From contig DOMY01000199.1 of the NCBI GenBank assembly GCA_003509785.1, positions 1-18,761 on the forward strand: 18,761 nt of DNA, written 5' to 3'. The translations under genes and the position numbers were made by a program. A model generated the notes under the pieces. The model was not told the origin of the DNA and ran no database searches. It saw nothing but the letters and a program-made list of their open reading frames with translations. How positions within the stretch are numbered: position 1 is the first letter of the stretch; every line of letters starts with the position of its first letter. Source of the stretch: Gemmobacter sp. GTDB taxonomy: Bacteria > Pseudomonadota > Alphaproteobacteria > Rhodobacterales > Rhodobacteraceae. Positions 7,245 through 15,075 of this stretch are shown here, piece after piece.

Positions 7245-8075
7245 ATGGCACGCAAGACAACCGCCACCCGCGAAGCCATCACCACCGTTGCGGCCTGGAC
7301 GATCGGCTTTCTGATCTTCTTCCCGATCCTGTGGATCATCATCCTGTCGTTCAAATCCGAAGGCGATGCGATCAAGACACCGCTGGCCGTGCTGACCTCG
7401 GACTGGACGTTGCACAGCTATGCCGAGGTGCAGGAGCGTTCGAACTATGCGCGGCACTTCTGGAATTCGGTCGTGCTGTCGCTGGGGTCCACCATTGTGG
7501 CGCTGGTGATTGCCATTCCGGCGGCCTGGTCCATGGCCTTCGTGCCGGGCAAGCGCACCAAGGATCTGCTGATGTGGATGCTGTCGACCAAGATGATGCC
7601 CGCCGTGGGCGTTCTGGTGCCGATGTATCTGCTGTTCCGCGACTTTGGCCTGCTGGACAGCCGTATCGGGCTGGTGGGCGTTCTGACGCTGATCAACCTG
7701 CCGATCGTGATCTGGATGCTGTACACCTATTTCAAGGAAATCCCGGGTGAAATCCTTGAAGCTGCGCGGATGGATGGCGCCAACCTGCGGTCGGAGATCC
7801 TGTATATCCTGACGCCGATGGCTGTACCGGGCATTGCATCCACCCTGCTGCTGAACGTGATCCTGGCCTGGAACGAAGCGTTCTGGACCCTGCAGCTGAC
7901 CACATCCAATGCGGCGCCGCTGACCCAGTTCATCGCCAGCTATTCTTCGCCCGAAGGCCTGTTCTACGCGAAACTTTCCGCCGCCAGCACCATGGCCATC
8001 GCCCCCATCCTGATCCTTGGCTGGTTCAGCCAGAAGCAACTCGTCCGCGGCCTGACCTTCGGCGCGGTGAAGTGA
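7245..8075 (+). CDS. smoG: Sorbitol/mannitol ABC transporter permease SmoG
   Basis: A 276-residue MalG/UgpE-type permease. It begins with a helix (TIGFLIFFPILWIIILSF), then the periplasmic stretch and five further hydrophobic segments. The EAA loop is GEILEAARMDGA (168-179). The C-terminus SQKQLVRGLTFGAVK matches the family ending. The start at 7245 is preferred because GGAG (7234-7237) lies seven bases upstream. An upstream in-frame ATG at 7221 would overlap smoF by 23 bp and add an unusual N-terminus. It is the partner of SmoF and lies 10 bp before smoK. Confidence 0.9.
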   Translation: MARKTTATREAITTVAAWTIGFLIFFPILWIIILSFKSEGDAIKTPLAVLTSDWTLHSYAEVQERSNYARHFWNSVVLSLGSTIVALVIAIPAAWSMAFVPGKRTKDLLMWMLSTKMMPAVGVLVPMYLLFRDFGLLDSRIGLVGVLTLINLPIVIWMLYTYFKEIPGEILEAARMDGANLRSEILYILTPMAVPGIASTLLLNVILAWNEAFWTLQLTTSNAAPLTQFIASYSSPEGLFYAKLSAASTMAIAPILILGWFSQKQLVRGLTFGAVK

Positions 8076-8085
8076 GGTAAACCCA

Positions 8086-9084
8086 ATGGGACAGATCACC
8101 CTTTCTGCCGTCACCAAAACCTTCGGCGACGTGAATGTCATTCCGCCGCTGGACCTGTCGATCAATGATGGCGAGTTCGTCGTCTTTGTCGGCCCGTCGG
8201 GCTGCGGTAAATCGACCCTGCTGCGCCTGATCGCCGGGCTTGAGGATTTCTCTTCGGGCAAGATCATGATCGACGGCAAGGACGCAACCGATGCCCCCCC
8301 GGCACAACGCGGGCTGGCGATGGTGTTTCAAAGCTATGCGCTTTATCCGCATATGTCGGTGCGCAAGAACATCGCCTTTCCGCTGAAAATGGCGAAACTG
8401 AGCCAGGCGGAACAGGACAAGAAGGTGGATAACGCCGCCCGCATCCTGAACCTGACCAATTATCTGGATCGCCGCCCCGGCCAGCTGTCGGGCGGCCAGC
8501 GTCAGCGGGTGGCCATCGGCCGTGCCATCGTGCGCGAACCCGCCGCCTTCCTGTTCGACGAACCGCTGTCGAACCTGGATGCGGCGCTGCGCGTCACCAT
8601 GCGGCAGGAAATCAGCGAGCTGCACCAGACGCTGAAAACCACCATGGTTTATGTGACGCATGACCAGGTGGAGGCCATGACCATGGCCGACAAGATCGTC
8701 GTGCTGAACGCGGGCCGGATCGAACAGGTGGGCAGCCCGATGGAGCTGTACCGCACCCCGGCCAACCTGTTTGTCGCAGGCTTCATCGGCAGCCCGAAGA
8801 TGAACTTCATCACCGGGGCCGAGGCGGCGAAGCATGGCTGCCACACCATCGGCGTGCGCCCTGAACATATCGAGGTCGCGCCGGGCGGCATCTGGCAGGG
8901 CACCGTGGGGCTGGCCGAACATCTGGGGTCTGACACCTTCCTGAAGGTGCGGACGGAAACCGTGGGCGAGCTGACCGTGCGGGTTTCGGGCGAGATGAAC
9001 CTGCATCACGGCGACCGTGTGAGCCTTGGGCCGCAGCCGGGCAAGATCTATCGCTTTGATGAGAATGGGAAGGCAAGCGCATGA
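8086..9084 (+). CDS. smoK: Sorbitol/mannitol ABC transporter ATPase SmoK
   Basis: A 332-residue MalK/UgpC-type ATPase. All nucleotide-binding motifs are intact: Walker A GPSGCGKST (36-44), Q-loop Q82, signature LSGGQ (134-138) with QRQRVAIGRA, Walker B FLFDE (155-159) with the D-loop SNLD, and switch His H192 in VTHD. The last ~100 residues form the TOBE-type regulatory domain (GVRPEHIEV, GDRVSLGPQPGKIYRFD). It energises uptake through SmoFG. GAGG at 8074-8077 supports the start. Its stop overlaps the smoS start by 4 bp (ATGA), so uptake and oxidation are translationally linked. Confidence 0.92.
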   Translation: MGQITLSAVTKTFGDVNVIPPLDLSINDGEFVVFVGPSGCGKSTLLRLIAGLEDFSSGKIMIDGKDATDAPPAQRGLAMVFQSYALYPHMSVRKNIAFPLKMAKLSQAEQDKKVDNAARILNLTNYLDRRPGQLSGGQRQRVAIGRAIVREPAAFLFDEPLSNLDAALRVTMRQEISELHQTLKTTMVYVTHDQVEAMTMADKIVVLNAGRIEQVGSPMELYRTPANLFVAGFIGSPKMNFITGAEAAKHGCHTIGVRPEHIEVAPGGIWQGTVGLAEHLGSDTFLKVRTETVGELTVRVSGEMNLHHGDRVSLGPQPGKIYRFDENGKASA

Positions 9085-9851
9085 GGTTGCAAGGAAAATG
9101 CGCGCTGATCACTGGTGCTGCGCGCGGCATCGGGTTTGAATTCGCCCGCGCCTATATCGCCGAGGGGGCGCAGGTGACTTTGGCCGATATCAATGGCGAA
9201 GCGGTGGCCCAGGCCGCCGCCAGCCTTGGCCCGCAGGCCCATGCCGTGCAGATGGATGTGACCGATCAGGCCAGCATCGACGCGGGTTTCGCGCAGGCCA
9301 TCGGCGCCATGGGCAAGCTGGATATCCTTGTGAACAATGCAGCCCTGTTCACCGCCGCCCCGATCGCGGAAATCACCCGCGCCGATTATGACCGGATCTT
9401 TGCCGTCAATGTTTCGGGCACGCTGTTCTGCCTGCAGGCTGCCGCACGGCACATGATCGCCCGCGGCGAGGGCGGCCGGATCATCAACATGGCCAGCCAG
9501 GCCGGGCGGCGGGGCGAAAGCCTTGTCGGGGTCTATTGCGCATCGAAGGCCGCTGTCATCAGCCTGACGCAAAGCGCCGGGGTGAACCTGATACCTCACC
9601 GGATCAATGTGAATGCCATCGCGCCCGGCGTGGTGGATGGCGAACACTGGGATCACGTGGACAGCCTGTTTGCCCGCTATGAAGGCCGGGCGCCGGGCGA
9701 AAAGAAGCGCATCGTCGGTGCGGCCGTGCCCTATGGCCGGATGGGCACTGCTGCCGATCTGACCGGGATGGCGATTTTCCTGGCCACCGACGAGGCCGAT
9801 TACATCTGCGCCCAGACCTTCGGGGTCGATGGCGGCAACTGGATGGCATGA
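9081..9851 (+). CDS. smoS: Sorbitol dehydrogenase (L-iditol 2-dehydrogenase) SmoS, short-chain dehydrogenase
   Basis: A 256-residue classical SDR. The cofactor loop is TGAARGIG (11-18); D36 after the second strand (LADIN) favours NAD+; NNAA is at 85-88. The catalytic set is N110, S139, Y152 and K156 (VYCASK). It closely resembles, from memory, the Rhodobacter sphaeroides sorbitol dehydrogenase, including MASQAGRRGE, IAPGVVDGEHWD and the final VDGGNWM. It oxidises D-sorbitol to D-fructose with NAD+, and members also accept related polyols such as galactitol. It overlaps smoK by 4 bp and is followed after 3 bp by mtlK. The long stretches of family-specific sequence make this identification firmer than a generic SDR call. 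Confidence 0.93.
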   Translation: MRLQGKCALITGAARGIGFEFARAYIAEGAQVTLADINGEAVAQAAASLGPQAHAVQMDVTDQASIDAGFAQAIGAMGKLDILVNNAALFTAAPIAEITRADYDRIFAVNVSGTLFCLQAAARHMIARGEGGRIINMASQAGRRGESLVGVYCASKAAVISLTQSAGVNLIPHRINVNAIAPGVVDGEHWDHVDSLFARYEGRAPGEKKRIVGAAVPYGRMGTAADLTGMAIFLATDEADYICAQTFGVDGGNWMA

Positions 9852-9854
9852 CCC

Positions 9855-11288
9855 ATGACCGTGCAACTTCCTCTTTATGATCGCGCCAAGCTGACGCCGG
9901 GCATCGTGCATATCGGCCTTGGCAACTTTCACCGCGCGCATATGGCCGTGTATCTGGATGATCTGTTCAACATGGGCGAAAGCCACGATTGGGCGATCAT
10001 CGGCGCGGGCGTGCGCGCGCCGGATGCCGCGATGCGCGATGCGCTGAAAGGCCAGGATTGCCTGTCGACGGTGATCGAGCTGGACCCGGCCGGCAAGACC
10101 TGCCGCCGCGTGGGCAGCATGATCGACTTTCTGCCGGTAGAGCCGGGCAATGCAGCGCTGATCGCCGCCATGTCGCGGCCCGAGATCCGCATCGTCAGCC
10201 TGACGGTGACGGAGGGCGGCTATTTCATCAATGCGGCCACTGGCCAGTTCGACCCGGGCGCGCCGGAAATCATGGCCGATGCGGCGACGCCGGACCACCC
10301 CGGCACGGCCTTTGGGGCCATCATCGCGGCGCTGAAGGCGCGGCGGGCGGCGGGTCTTGCGCCCTTCACCGTGATGAGCTGCGACAACCTGCCGGGCAAT
10401 GGCCATGTGACCGAGGCCGCCGTGGTGGGCCTGGCGCGCCTGTCGGACCCTGAAATGGCCGGTTGGATCGCCGCCCATGTCGCCTTTCCCAATGGCATGG
10501 TGGACCGCATCACCCCGGCGACCGGCCCGCATGAGCGCAATCTGGCCGCCAGTTTCGGGCTGCAGGATGACCGGGTGCCGGTGACCTGCGAGCCGTTCCG
10601 GCAATGGGTGGTGGAAGACCGCTTTCCCGCCGGGCGCCCGGCGCTGGAACGGGTGGGCGTTACCTTCTCCGATCAGGTTCATGCCTATGAGATGATGAAG
10701 ATCCGCATCCTGAACGGCGGCCATGCGATCATCGCCTATCCCGGTGGGCTGATGGATATCGAATATGTGCATGAGGCGATGGCCAATCCGCTGATCTCTG
10801 CCTTTCTGGACAAGGTGGAACGCGAAGAGGTGATCCCCACCGTGCCGCCGGTGCCCGATACCGATATCGGCGCCTATTACGATCTGATCCGGGCGCGGTT
10901 TTCCAATCCGGAAGTGGCGGATACCGAACGGCGGTTGTGTCTGGACGGATCGAACCGGCAGCCGAAGTTCATCATCCCGACCATCCGCGACGCCCGCGCG
11001 GCCGGGCGGTCGGCACGGGGGCTGGCGCTGGAATCGGCCTTGTGGTGCCGCTATTGCGCCGGGATCAGCGATGCCGGGCTGGAGATTGCGCCGAACGATC
11101 CGAACTGGGCAGTGCTGACCGTGCTGGCCGGGCAGGCAAAGGCAGATCCGCAGATCTGGCTGGAGCAGCGCATGATCTATGGCGATCTGGCCGATGATGC
11201 AGATTTCGCGGCGGATTTCGCGCATTGGCTGCGCGCGCTTTGGGCCGATGGCACGGCGGCGACGCTGCAGGCTTATCTGGACAGCTGA
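9855..11288 (+). CDS. mtlK: Mannitol 2-dehydrogenase MtlK (polyol-specific long-chain dehydrogenase)
   Basis: A 477-residue long-chain polyol dehydrogenase. The N-terminal nucleotide-binding segment is IVHIGLGNFHRAHMAVYLDDL (about 18-37). The domain middle contains SCDNLPGNG and ITPATGP. The catalytic K-x4-N-x2-H pattern is K282, N287, H290 (MKIRILNGGH), with the same spacing as in Pseudomonas mannitol dehydrogenase. It oxidises D-mannitol to D-fructose with NAD+ in the cytoplasm; D-arabitol may also be used by family members. It is the last gene of the smo operon. The product fructose needs a fructokinase that is not in this window. It is followed by a cluster of palindromes. Confidence 0.93.
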   Translation: MTVQLPLYDRAKLTPGIVHIGLGNFHRAHMAVYLDDLFNMGESHDWAIIGAGVRAPDAAMRDALKGQDCLSTVIELDPAGKTCRRVGSMIDFLPVEPGNAALIAAMSRPEIRIVSLTVTEGGYFINAATGQFDPGAPEIMADAATPDHPGTAFGAIIAALKARRAAGLAPFTVMSCDNLPGNGHVTEAAVVGLARLSDPEMAGWIAAHVAFPNGMVDRITPATGPHERNLAASFGLQDDRVPVTCEPFRQWVVEDRFPAGRPALERVGVTFSDQVHAYEMMKIRILNGGHAIIAYPGGLMDIEYVHEAMANPLISAFLDKVEREEVIPTVPPVPDTDIGAYYDLIRARFSNPEVADTERRLCLDGSNRQPKFIIPTIRDARAAGRSARGLALESALWCRYCAGISDAGLEIAPNDPNWAVLTVLAGQAKADPQIWLEQRMIYGDLADDADFAADFAHWLRALWADGTAATLQAYLDS

Positions 11289-11295
11289 GCGGGCG

Positions 11296-11340
11296 GCAAA
11301 TTTCTTCGAAGAAATTTGCAAATTCGTTTGAACGAATTTG
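11296..11340. repeat. Two adjoining AT-rich palindromes
   Basis: Bases 11296-11319 form a perfect 24-bp palindrome (half-site GCAAATTTCTTC). Sharing its last base, 11319-11340 forms a second palindrome with 10-bp arms (CAAATTCGTT and AACGAATTTG) around TG. Both stand out as AT-rich in a G+C-rich genome. From memory, similar elements recur between genes in Rhodobacterales; this was not checked. Confidence 0.75.
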
Positions 11341-11354
11341 GGCACCCGGCCTGG

Positions 11355-11384
11355 ATGCGGCGGCACTTTGCGGTGCCGCCGCAT
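11355..11384 (+). terminator. Strong hairpin ending the smo operon
   Basis: ATGCGGCGGCAC (11355-11366) and GTGCCGCCGCAT (11373-11384) form a perfect 12-bp stem with loop TTTGCG. It lies 66 bp after mtlK and ahead of alr. No U-run follows, but with the two preceding palindromes it is the most likely 3' end of the polyol transcript. Confidence 0.6.
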
Positions 11385-11500
11385 GAGTATTTGGAAAGGA
11401 GCAAGCCCGGCGCCCTGGGCGGGGGTGGAGAACGGCGCGCCGAAGTTGTTCGCGGATGGGCCGTGTGGCGCCCTGTTCTGCCGCGCTGCCGCATTTCCCC

Positions 11501-11506
11501 TTGACG
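11501..11506 (+). promoter_or_regulatory. Candidate -35 element of alr
   Basis: TTGACG begins exactly 35 bases before the A of the alr ATG, and no Shine-Dalgarno precedes that ATG. A leaderless alr transcript would fit. No recognisable -10 is found at 17-bp spacing (AAAACC), so support is weak. TTGAC at 11501 and GTCAA at 11521 also form a short inverted repeat. Confidence 0.3.
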
Positions 11507-11535
11507 TTCGCGCAAGCCCTGTCAAAACCGCTGGC

Positions 11536-12597
11536 ATGGCTATTGCGACCCTTTCCATAGACCTCGACGCCATTGCCGCCAACTGGCGGGCGCTGGACCG
11601 GATGAGTGACCCCACCACCCAGACTGCTGCGGTGGTGAAGGCCGATGCCTATGGGCTCGGCGCGAAACGTGTGGTGCGTGCGCTGGCAGAGGCCGGGGCG
11701 CGCCGGTTTTTCGTGGCCGTGGCCGAAGAGGGCGCGGCGGTGCGGCAGGCGCTGGGTCCCGGGCCGCAGATCAACGTGCTGTCGGGGCATATGCCGACCG
11801 ATACGCAGCTGATCCACGATCTGGATCTGACCCCGATGCTGAATTCGATCGACCAGATCACCCGTCATCTGGAGGCCCTGCCCGGCCATCCCTTCGGCAT
11901 CCAGCTGGATACCGGGATGAACCGTCTTGGGCTGGAAGCCGAAGAATGGGAGGCGGTGGCGGCGCTGGTGCTGGATGCCGGGCCGGAGCTGGTGATGAGC
12001 CATCTGGCCTGCGCCGACGAGCCGGACCATCCGATGAACGAGGCGCAGCTGGCCGAATTTCACGCCATGACCGATGGCATCGGTGTGCCGCGCAGCTTTG
12101 CCGCGACCGGGGGCATCCTGCTGGGGCCGGAATATCATTTTGAACTGACGCGGCCCGGGATCGGGCTGTATGGCGGGCGGCCCTATGTCGATGCCCGCCC
12201 GGTGGTCGGCCTGTCGCTGCCGGTGATTCAGGTGCGCGAGGTCGCCCCCGGCGAGATCGTCGGCTATTCCTGCGGCTGGACGGCGGAACAGGCGAGCCTG
12301 ATCGCGACGGTTGCGGCGGGCTATGCCGACGGGCTGACCCGGCGCTATTCCAATGCCATTCATCTGTGGGATGGCGAAGTGCCCTGCCTGGTGGTGGGCC
12401 GGGTGTCGATGGATCTGATCACCGTGGATGTCAGCCATCTGCGGCAGATCCCGCAAAGTCTTGATATCCTTTGCCCGGTGCAGGGTGTGGATGATCTGGC
12501 CGATATTGCAGGCACCATCGGTTACGAAGTGCTGACGACGTTTGGCCATCGCTATGGCCGCCGCTATCTTTCGGCCAATGCCCGGGGGCAAGGGTGA
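11536..12597 (+). CDS. alr: Alanine racemase
   Basis: A 353-residue fold-type III PLP enzyme that converts L-alanine to D-alanine for peptidoglycan. The PLP lysine is K35 in VVKADAYGLG. The barrel continues through LDTGMNRLG and the MSHLACADEPDHPMN segment. The C-terminal domain carries AAGYADGLTRRYSN, with the catalytic Tyr region, and the substrate-site GRVSMDLITVD. The start at 11536 is chosen because MAIATLSIDLDAIAANW aligns with the family N-terminus; the open frame extends upstream to 11338 with non-family sequence. There is no Shine-Dalgarno. In Rhodobacterales, alr commonly follows dnaB; here the polyol locus lies between them. Its last bases overlap the mlaE GTG start (GTGA). Confidence 0.93.
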   Translation: MAIATLSIDLDAIAANWRALDRMSDPTTQTAAVVKADAYGLGAKRVVRALAEAGARRFFVAVAEEGAAVRQALGPGPQINVLSGHMPTDTQLIHDLDLTPMLNSIDQITRHLEALPGHPFGIQLDTGMNRLGLEAEEWEAVAALVLDAGPELVMSHLACADEPDHPMNEAQLAEFHAMTDGIGVPRSFAATGGILLGPEYHFELTRPGIGLYGGRPYVDARPVVGLSLPVIQVREVAPGEIVGYSCGWTAEQASLIATVAAGYADGLTRRYSNAIHLWDGEVPCLVVGRVSMDLITVDVSHLRQIPQSLDILCPVQGVDDLADIAGTIGYEVLTTFGHRYGRRYLSANARGQG

Positions 12598-13373
12598 GCC
12601 TTCTGTCCCCCTTGGCCGCGCTGGGGCGCATGGCGCTGGGTCTGCTGGCCAGCCTGGGGCGGATTGCCATCTTTGCCGGGCAAGTGGTCAGCCATCTGTT
12701 CCGCCCGCCGTGGTATCCGCGCGAGTTTCTGCACGCGCTGATACAGATCGGCTGGTTTTCCCTGCCGGTGGTCGGGTTGACGGCGCTGTTCACCGGGGGG
12801 GCGCTGGCGCTGCAGATCTATGCCGGCGGCGCCCGCTTCAGCGCCGAGGCCGTGGTGCCGGCCATTGTGGCCATCGGCATGACGCGCGAGCTGGGGCCGG
12901 TGCTGGGCGGGCTGATGGTGGCTGCGCGGGTCGCCTCTTCCATCGCGGCGGAAATCGGCACCATGAAGGTGACCGAACAGATCGACGCGCTGGTGACGCT
13001 TTCCACCAACCCGCTGAAATATCTGGCCGTTCCGCGCGTTCTGGCGGCCACGTTGGCCGTGCCGGTGCTGGTCGCGGTGGGTGATTCCATCGGGATCATG
13101 GGCGGCTGGGCGGTGGGTGTGCATCGGCTTGATTTCAACTCTGCCGCCTATCTGAAGAACACGATCAACTTTCTGGAAAGCTGGGATGTGGTATCGGGCC
13201 TGATAAAAGGGGCCGCCTTCGGCTTTCTGGTGGCGCTGATGGGCTGCTATCACGGCATGAATTCAGGGCGCGGCGCGCAGGGTGTTGGGGCGGCCACCAA
13301 GGCCGCTGTGGTTTCGGCCTCGGTTCTGATCTTTGCCGCGAACTATCTGCTGACGGAGCTGTTCTTCTCATGA
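12594..13373 (+). CDS. mlaE: MlaE-type ABC transporter permease (phospholipid transport)
   Basis: A 259-residue permease of the MlaE/YrbE family. Marks are FTGGALALQIY, the VVPAIVAIGMTRELGPVLGG segment, AARVASSIAAEIGTMKVTEQ and DALVTLSTNPLKYLAVPRV. Five to six hydrophobic segments follow the amphipathic N-terminus. With MlaF it would drive phospholipid movement between inner and outer membranes. The start is GTG at 12594, overlapping the alr stop by 4 bp; a later ATG (12630) is possible but loses N-terminal sequence. It is coupled to mlaF by an ATGA overlap. The usual MCE partner mlaD, and mlaB and mlaC, are not nearby. Confidence 0.9.
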   Translation: MSLLSPLAALGRMALGLLASLGRIAIFAGQVVSHLFRPPWYPREFLHALIQIGWFSLPVVGLTALFTGGALALQIYAGGARFSAEAVVPAIVAIGMTRELGPVLGGLMVAARVASSIAAEIGTMKVTEQIDALVTLSTNPLKYLAVPRVLAATLAVPVLVAVGDSIGIMGGWAVGVHRLDFNSAAYLKNTINFLESWDVVSGLIKGAAFGFLVALMGCYHGMNSGRGAQGVGAATKAAVVSASVLIFAANYLLTELFFS

Positions 13374-14116
13374 TCGAACTGCGGGGCGTCACCAAGAGTT
13401 TCGGCACCAACCATGTGCTGCGCGGGGTGGATCTGGTGATCCCCAGGGGCAGTTCGATGGTCATCATCGGCGGGTCGGGCACAGGGAAATCGGTGACGCT
13501 GAAATGCGTGCTGGGGCTGGTGCGGCCGGACAGCGGCACGATCACGCTGAATGGCCAGGATGTGACCAAGGGCGACCGCGATGCCTTTCTGGCGCAGTTC
13601 GGGATGCTGTTTCAGGGTGGCGCGCTGTTCGATTCGATGCGGGTCTGGGAAAATGTGGCTTTCCGTCTGCAGCGCGGCGCGTTGAAAAAGCCAAAGGCCG
13701 AAGCGCGCGAGATTGCCATCGAAAAGCTGCGCCGCGTGGGGCTTGGCCCGCAGGTGGCCGATCTGTTCCCGGCCGAGCTTTCGGGCGGGATGCAGAAGCG
13801 GGTGAGCCTGGCCCGGGCCATTGCCGCCGATCCGCAGATCATTTTCTTTGATGAGCCGACCACCGGGCTTGATCCGATCATGTCGGGCGTCATCAATGAT
13901 CTGATCCGCGAAATCGTGACCGAGATGGGCGCCACCGCGATGACCATCACCCATGACATGTCGAGCGTGCGTGCGATTGCCGATAATGTGGCGATGCTGC
14001 ATGGCGGCAAGGTGCGCTGGACCGGGCCAGTGGGCGATATGGATGCTACGACCGATCCTTATGTGCAGCAGTTCATCCATGGCCGGGCCGAGGGCCCCAT
14101 CGAATCGCTGCGCTGA
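13370..14116 (+). CDS. mlaF: MlaF-type ABC transporter ATPase (phospholipid transport)
   Basis: A 248-residue ATPase. Walker A is GGSGTGKS (34-41). The Q-loop is Q82 inside FQGGALFDSM, which is characteristic of MlaF. The signature is LSGGMQKR (138-145), Walker B FFDEPTTGLDP and the switch His H195 in ITHDMSSV. All catalytic residues are intact. It energises MlaE; the two genes overlap by 4 bp. The C-terminal tail (PYVQQFIHGRAEGP) also matches the family. A 150-bp gap follows before the next gene. Confidence 0.93.
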   Translation: MIELRGVTKSFGTNHVLRGVDLVIPRGSSMVIIGGSGTGKSVTLKCVLGLVRPDSGTITLNGQDVTKGDRDAFLAQFGMLFQGGALFDSMRVWENVAFRLQRGALKKPKAEAREIAIEKLRRVGLGPQVADLFPAELSGGMQKRVSLARAIAADPQIIFFDEPTTGLDPIMSGVINDLIREIVTEMGATAMTITHDMSSVRAIADNVAMLHGGKVRWTGPVGDMDATTDPYVQQFIHGRAEGPIESLR

Positions 14117-14200
14117 ATCGCCGGAACGCGCCCCGAATTTGTTGAGATATGGTTAACAATGCCGGGGCCGGTGACGGGACTTCCGCTATTTCAGAAAATG

Positions 14201-14219
14201 TGGCAAAATTGTGTTGCCA
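14201..14219. promoter_or_regulatory. Short inverted repeat upstream of the coiled-coil gene
   Basis: TGGCAA (14201-14206) and TTGCCA (14214-14219) are separated by 7 bp, in the 150-bp gap after mlaF and 47 bp before the next ATG. It could be an operator or a small hairpin. No promoter hexamers could be assigned with confidence in this gap. Confidence 0.3.
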
Positions 14220-14266
14220 TAAGGAATGACCTTGCGACAATTGGCCTTTCAGGTCAGGGGTCTAAC

Positions 14267-15046
14267 ATGTTTGAACCAAAGAATTCTTTCTTTCATCCGG
14301 TGCAGATGGTCGCGCAATCAGCTGCGCTGGTTCTTGTGATTGGTCTGACGGTTGGCCTTGTTCTGGCCTCGGCTCTGGCGGTGGCGGGGGTGCTGCCCTG
14401 GCCCTCTGTGCCGGTGTACTGGGGCGATTGGGCGGTGCCGGATGCCGGCATGTGGCTGCAACTCGCGCTGACTTTCCTGATGATCTGCCTCTGCGCCTTT
14501 CTGCCCGCCAACAGCCGCATGGCGCGGCTGGAACGCAGCCACCGCAGCTTTCAGATCGGGATGGAGGATGTGAAGCGCGCCTATTCGCTGGCCCATGCCG
14601 CAGACCGGACCGGGGTGTTCAGCCTGTCGACCGAGTTTGAGGCAATGCGCCAGCGGATGGAACTGCTGCGCAAGCACCCCGACCTGACGCAGATGGAGCC
14701 CGAGCTGCTGGAGCTGGCGGCGGTGATGAGCTATCAGAGCCGCGATCTGGCCCGCGCCTATTCGGATGACAAGGTGGGCCGCGCCCGCGCCTTCCTGTCT
14801 GCGCGTCAGGCGGACAGCGATCTGCTGGCCGACCGGATCAAGCTGGCCCGCATGACCTGTGACGAGCTGCGCAAATGGCTGGTGGATGTCGAGGCAGAAG
14901 AGCGCCGCAACCACGAACAGATCAAGCGGCTGGAGGCGGATCTGCGCGAGGTGCTGCCGAGCCTTGGCTATGATTTCGACGAACCGCGCGAGGCCAATGT
15001 GGTGACCCTGCCCTATCACGGTGGCAAGAGCGACGGGTTGCATTGA
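14267..15046 (+). CDS. Conserved hypothetical protein: two N-terminal TM helices and a helical coiled-coil domain
   Basis: 259 residues, function not recognised. Two hydrophobic helices lie at about residues 17-43 (LVLVIGLTVGLVLASALAVAG) and 61-80 (MWLQLALTFLMICLCAFLPA). The rest (about 85-245) is charged, helical and probably coiled coil (RLERSHRSFQIGMEDVKRAY, EELRKW-like segments, AEERRNHEQIKRLEADLREV). Topology would place the helical part in the cytoplasm. The ATG at 14267 has a clear Shine-Dalgarno (AGGGG, 14256-14260); an in-frame ATG at 14159 does not and adds 36 non-conserved-looking residues. The protein sits between mlaEF and a PqiA-domain gene, so a structural envelope role is possible, but this is context only. 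Confidence 0.75.
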   Translation: MFEPKNSFFHPVQMVAQSAALVLVIGLTVGLVLASALAVAGVLPWPSVPVYWGDWAVPDAGMWLQLALTFLMICLCAFLPANSRMARLERSHRSFQIGMEDVKRAYSLAHAADRTGVFSLSTEFEAMRQRMELLRKHPDLTQMEPELLELAAVMSYQSRDLARAYSDDKVGRARAFLSARQADSDLLADRIKLARMTCDELRKWLVDVEAEERRNHEQIKRLEADLREVLPSLGYDFDEPREANVVTLPYHGGKSDGLH

Positions 15047-15075
15047 CCGGCCAATCTGCCCATGGTCGCCCGGCC

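Larger units (their letters stand above)
11289..11535. other. Gene-free gap between mtlK and alr
   Basis: 247 bp with no credible gene. It starts with three back-to-back palindromes (11296-11384), continues with GAGTATTTGGAAAGGA (11385-11400) and a G-rich stretch containing GGCGCGCC, and ends with a TTGACG hexamer exactly 35 bases before the alr ATG. A 62-codon open frame at 11316-11504 starts inside the palindromes and has no ribosome binding site. Confidence 0.7.

Noticed and set aside
11316..11504. 62-codon open frame in the mtlK-alr gap
   Set aside because: Starts inside a palindrome, has no ribosome binding site, and its residues look like translated structured non-coding DNA.
9048..11618. 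Very long minus-strand open frame (856 codons) opposite smoS and mtlK
   Set aside because: It is the mirror of high third-position G+C in the + strand genes; the translation is His/Arg/Gly/Pro-rich low-information sequence with no family motifs, and the + strand genes are certain.
11065..12591. 508-codon minus-strand open frame opposite alr
   Set aside because: Antisense to a well-supported alanine racemase and spans the palindrome-rich gap; composition is typical of a shadow frame.
14159..14266. N-terminal extension of the coiled-coil protein from ATG 14159
   Set aside because: No Shine-Dalgarno, and the extension covers the inverted repeat; the ATG at 14267 has AGGGG at good spacing.
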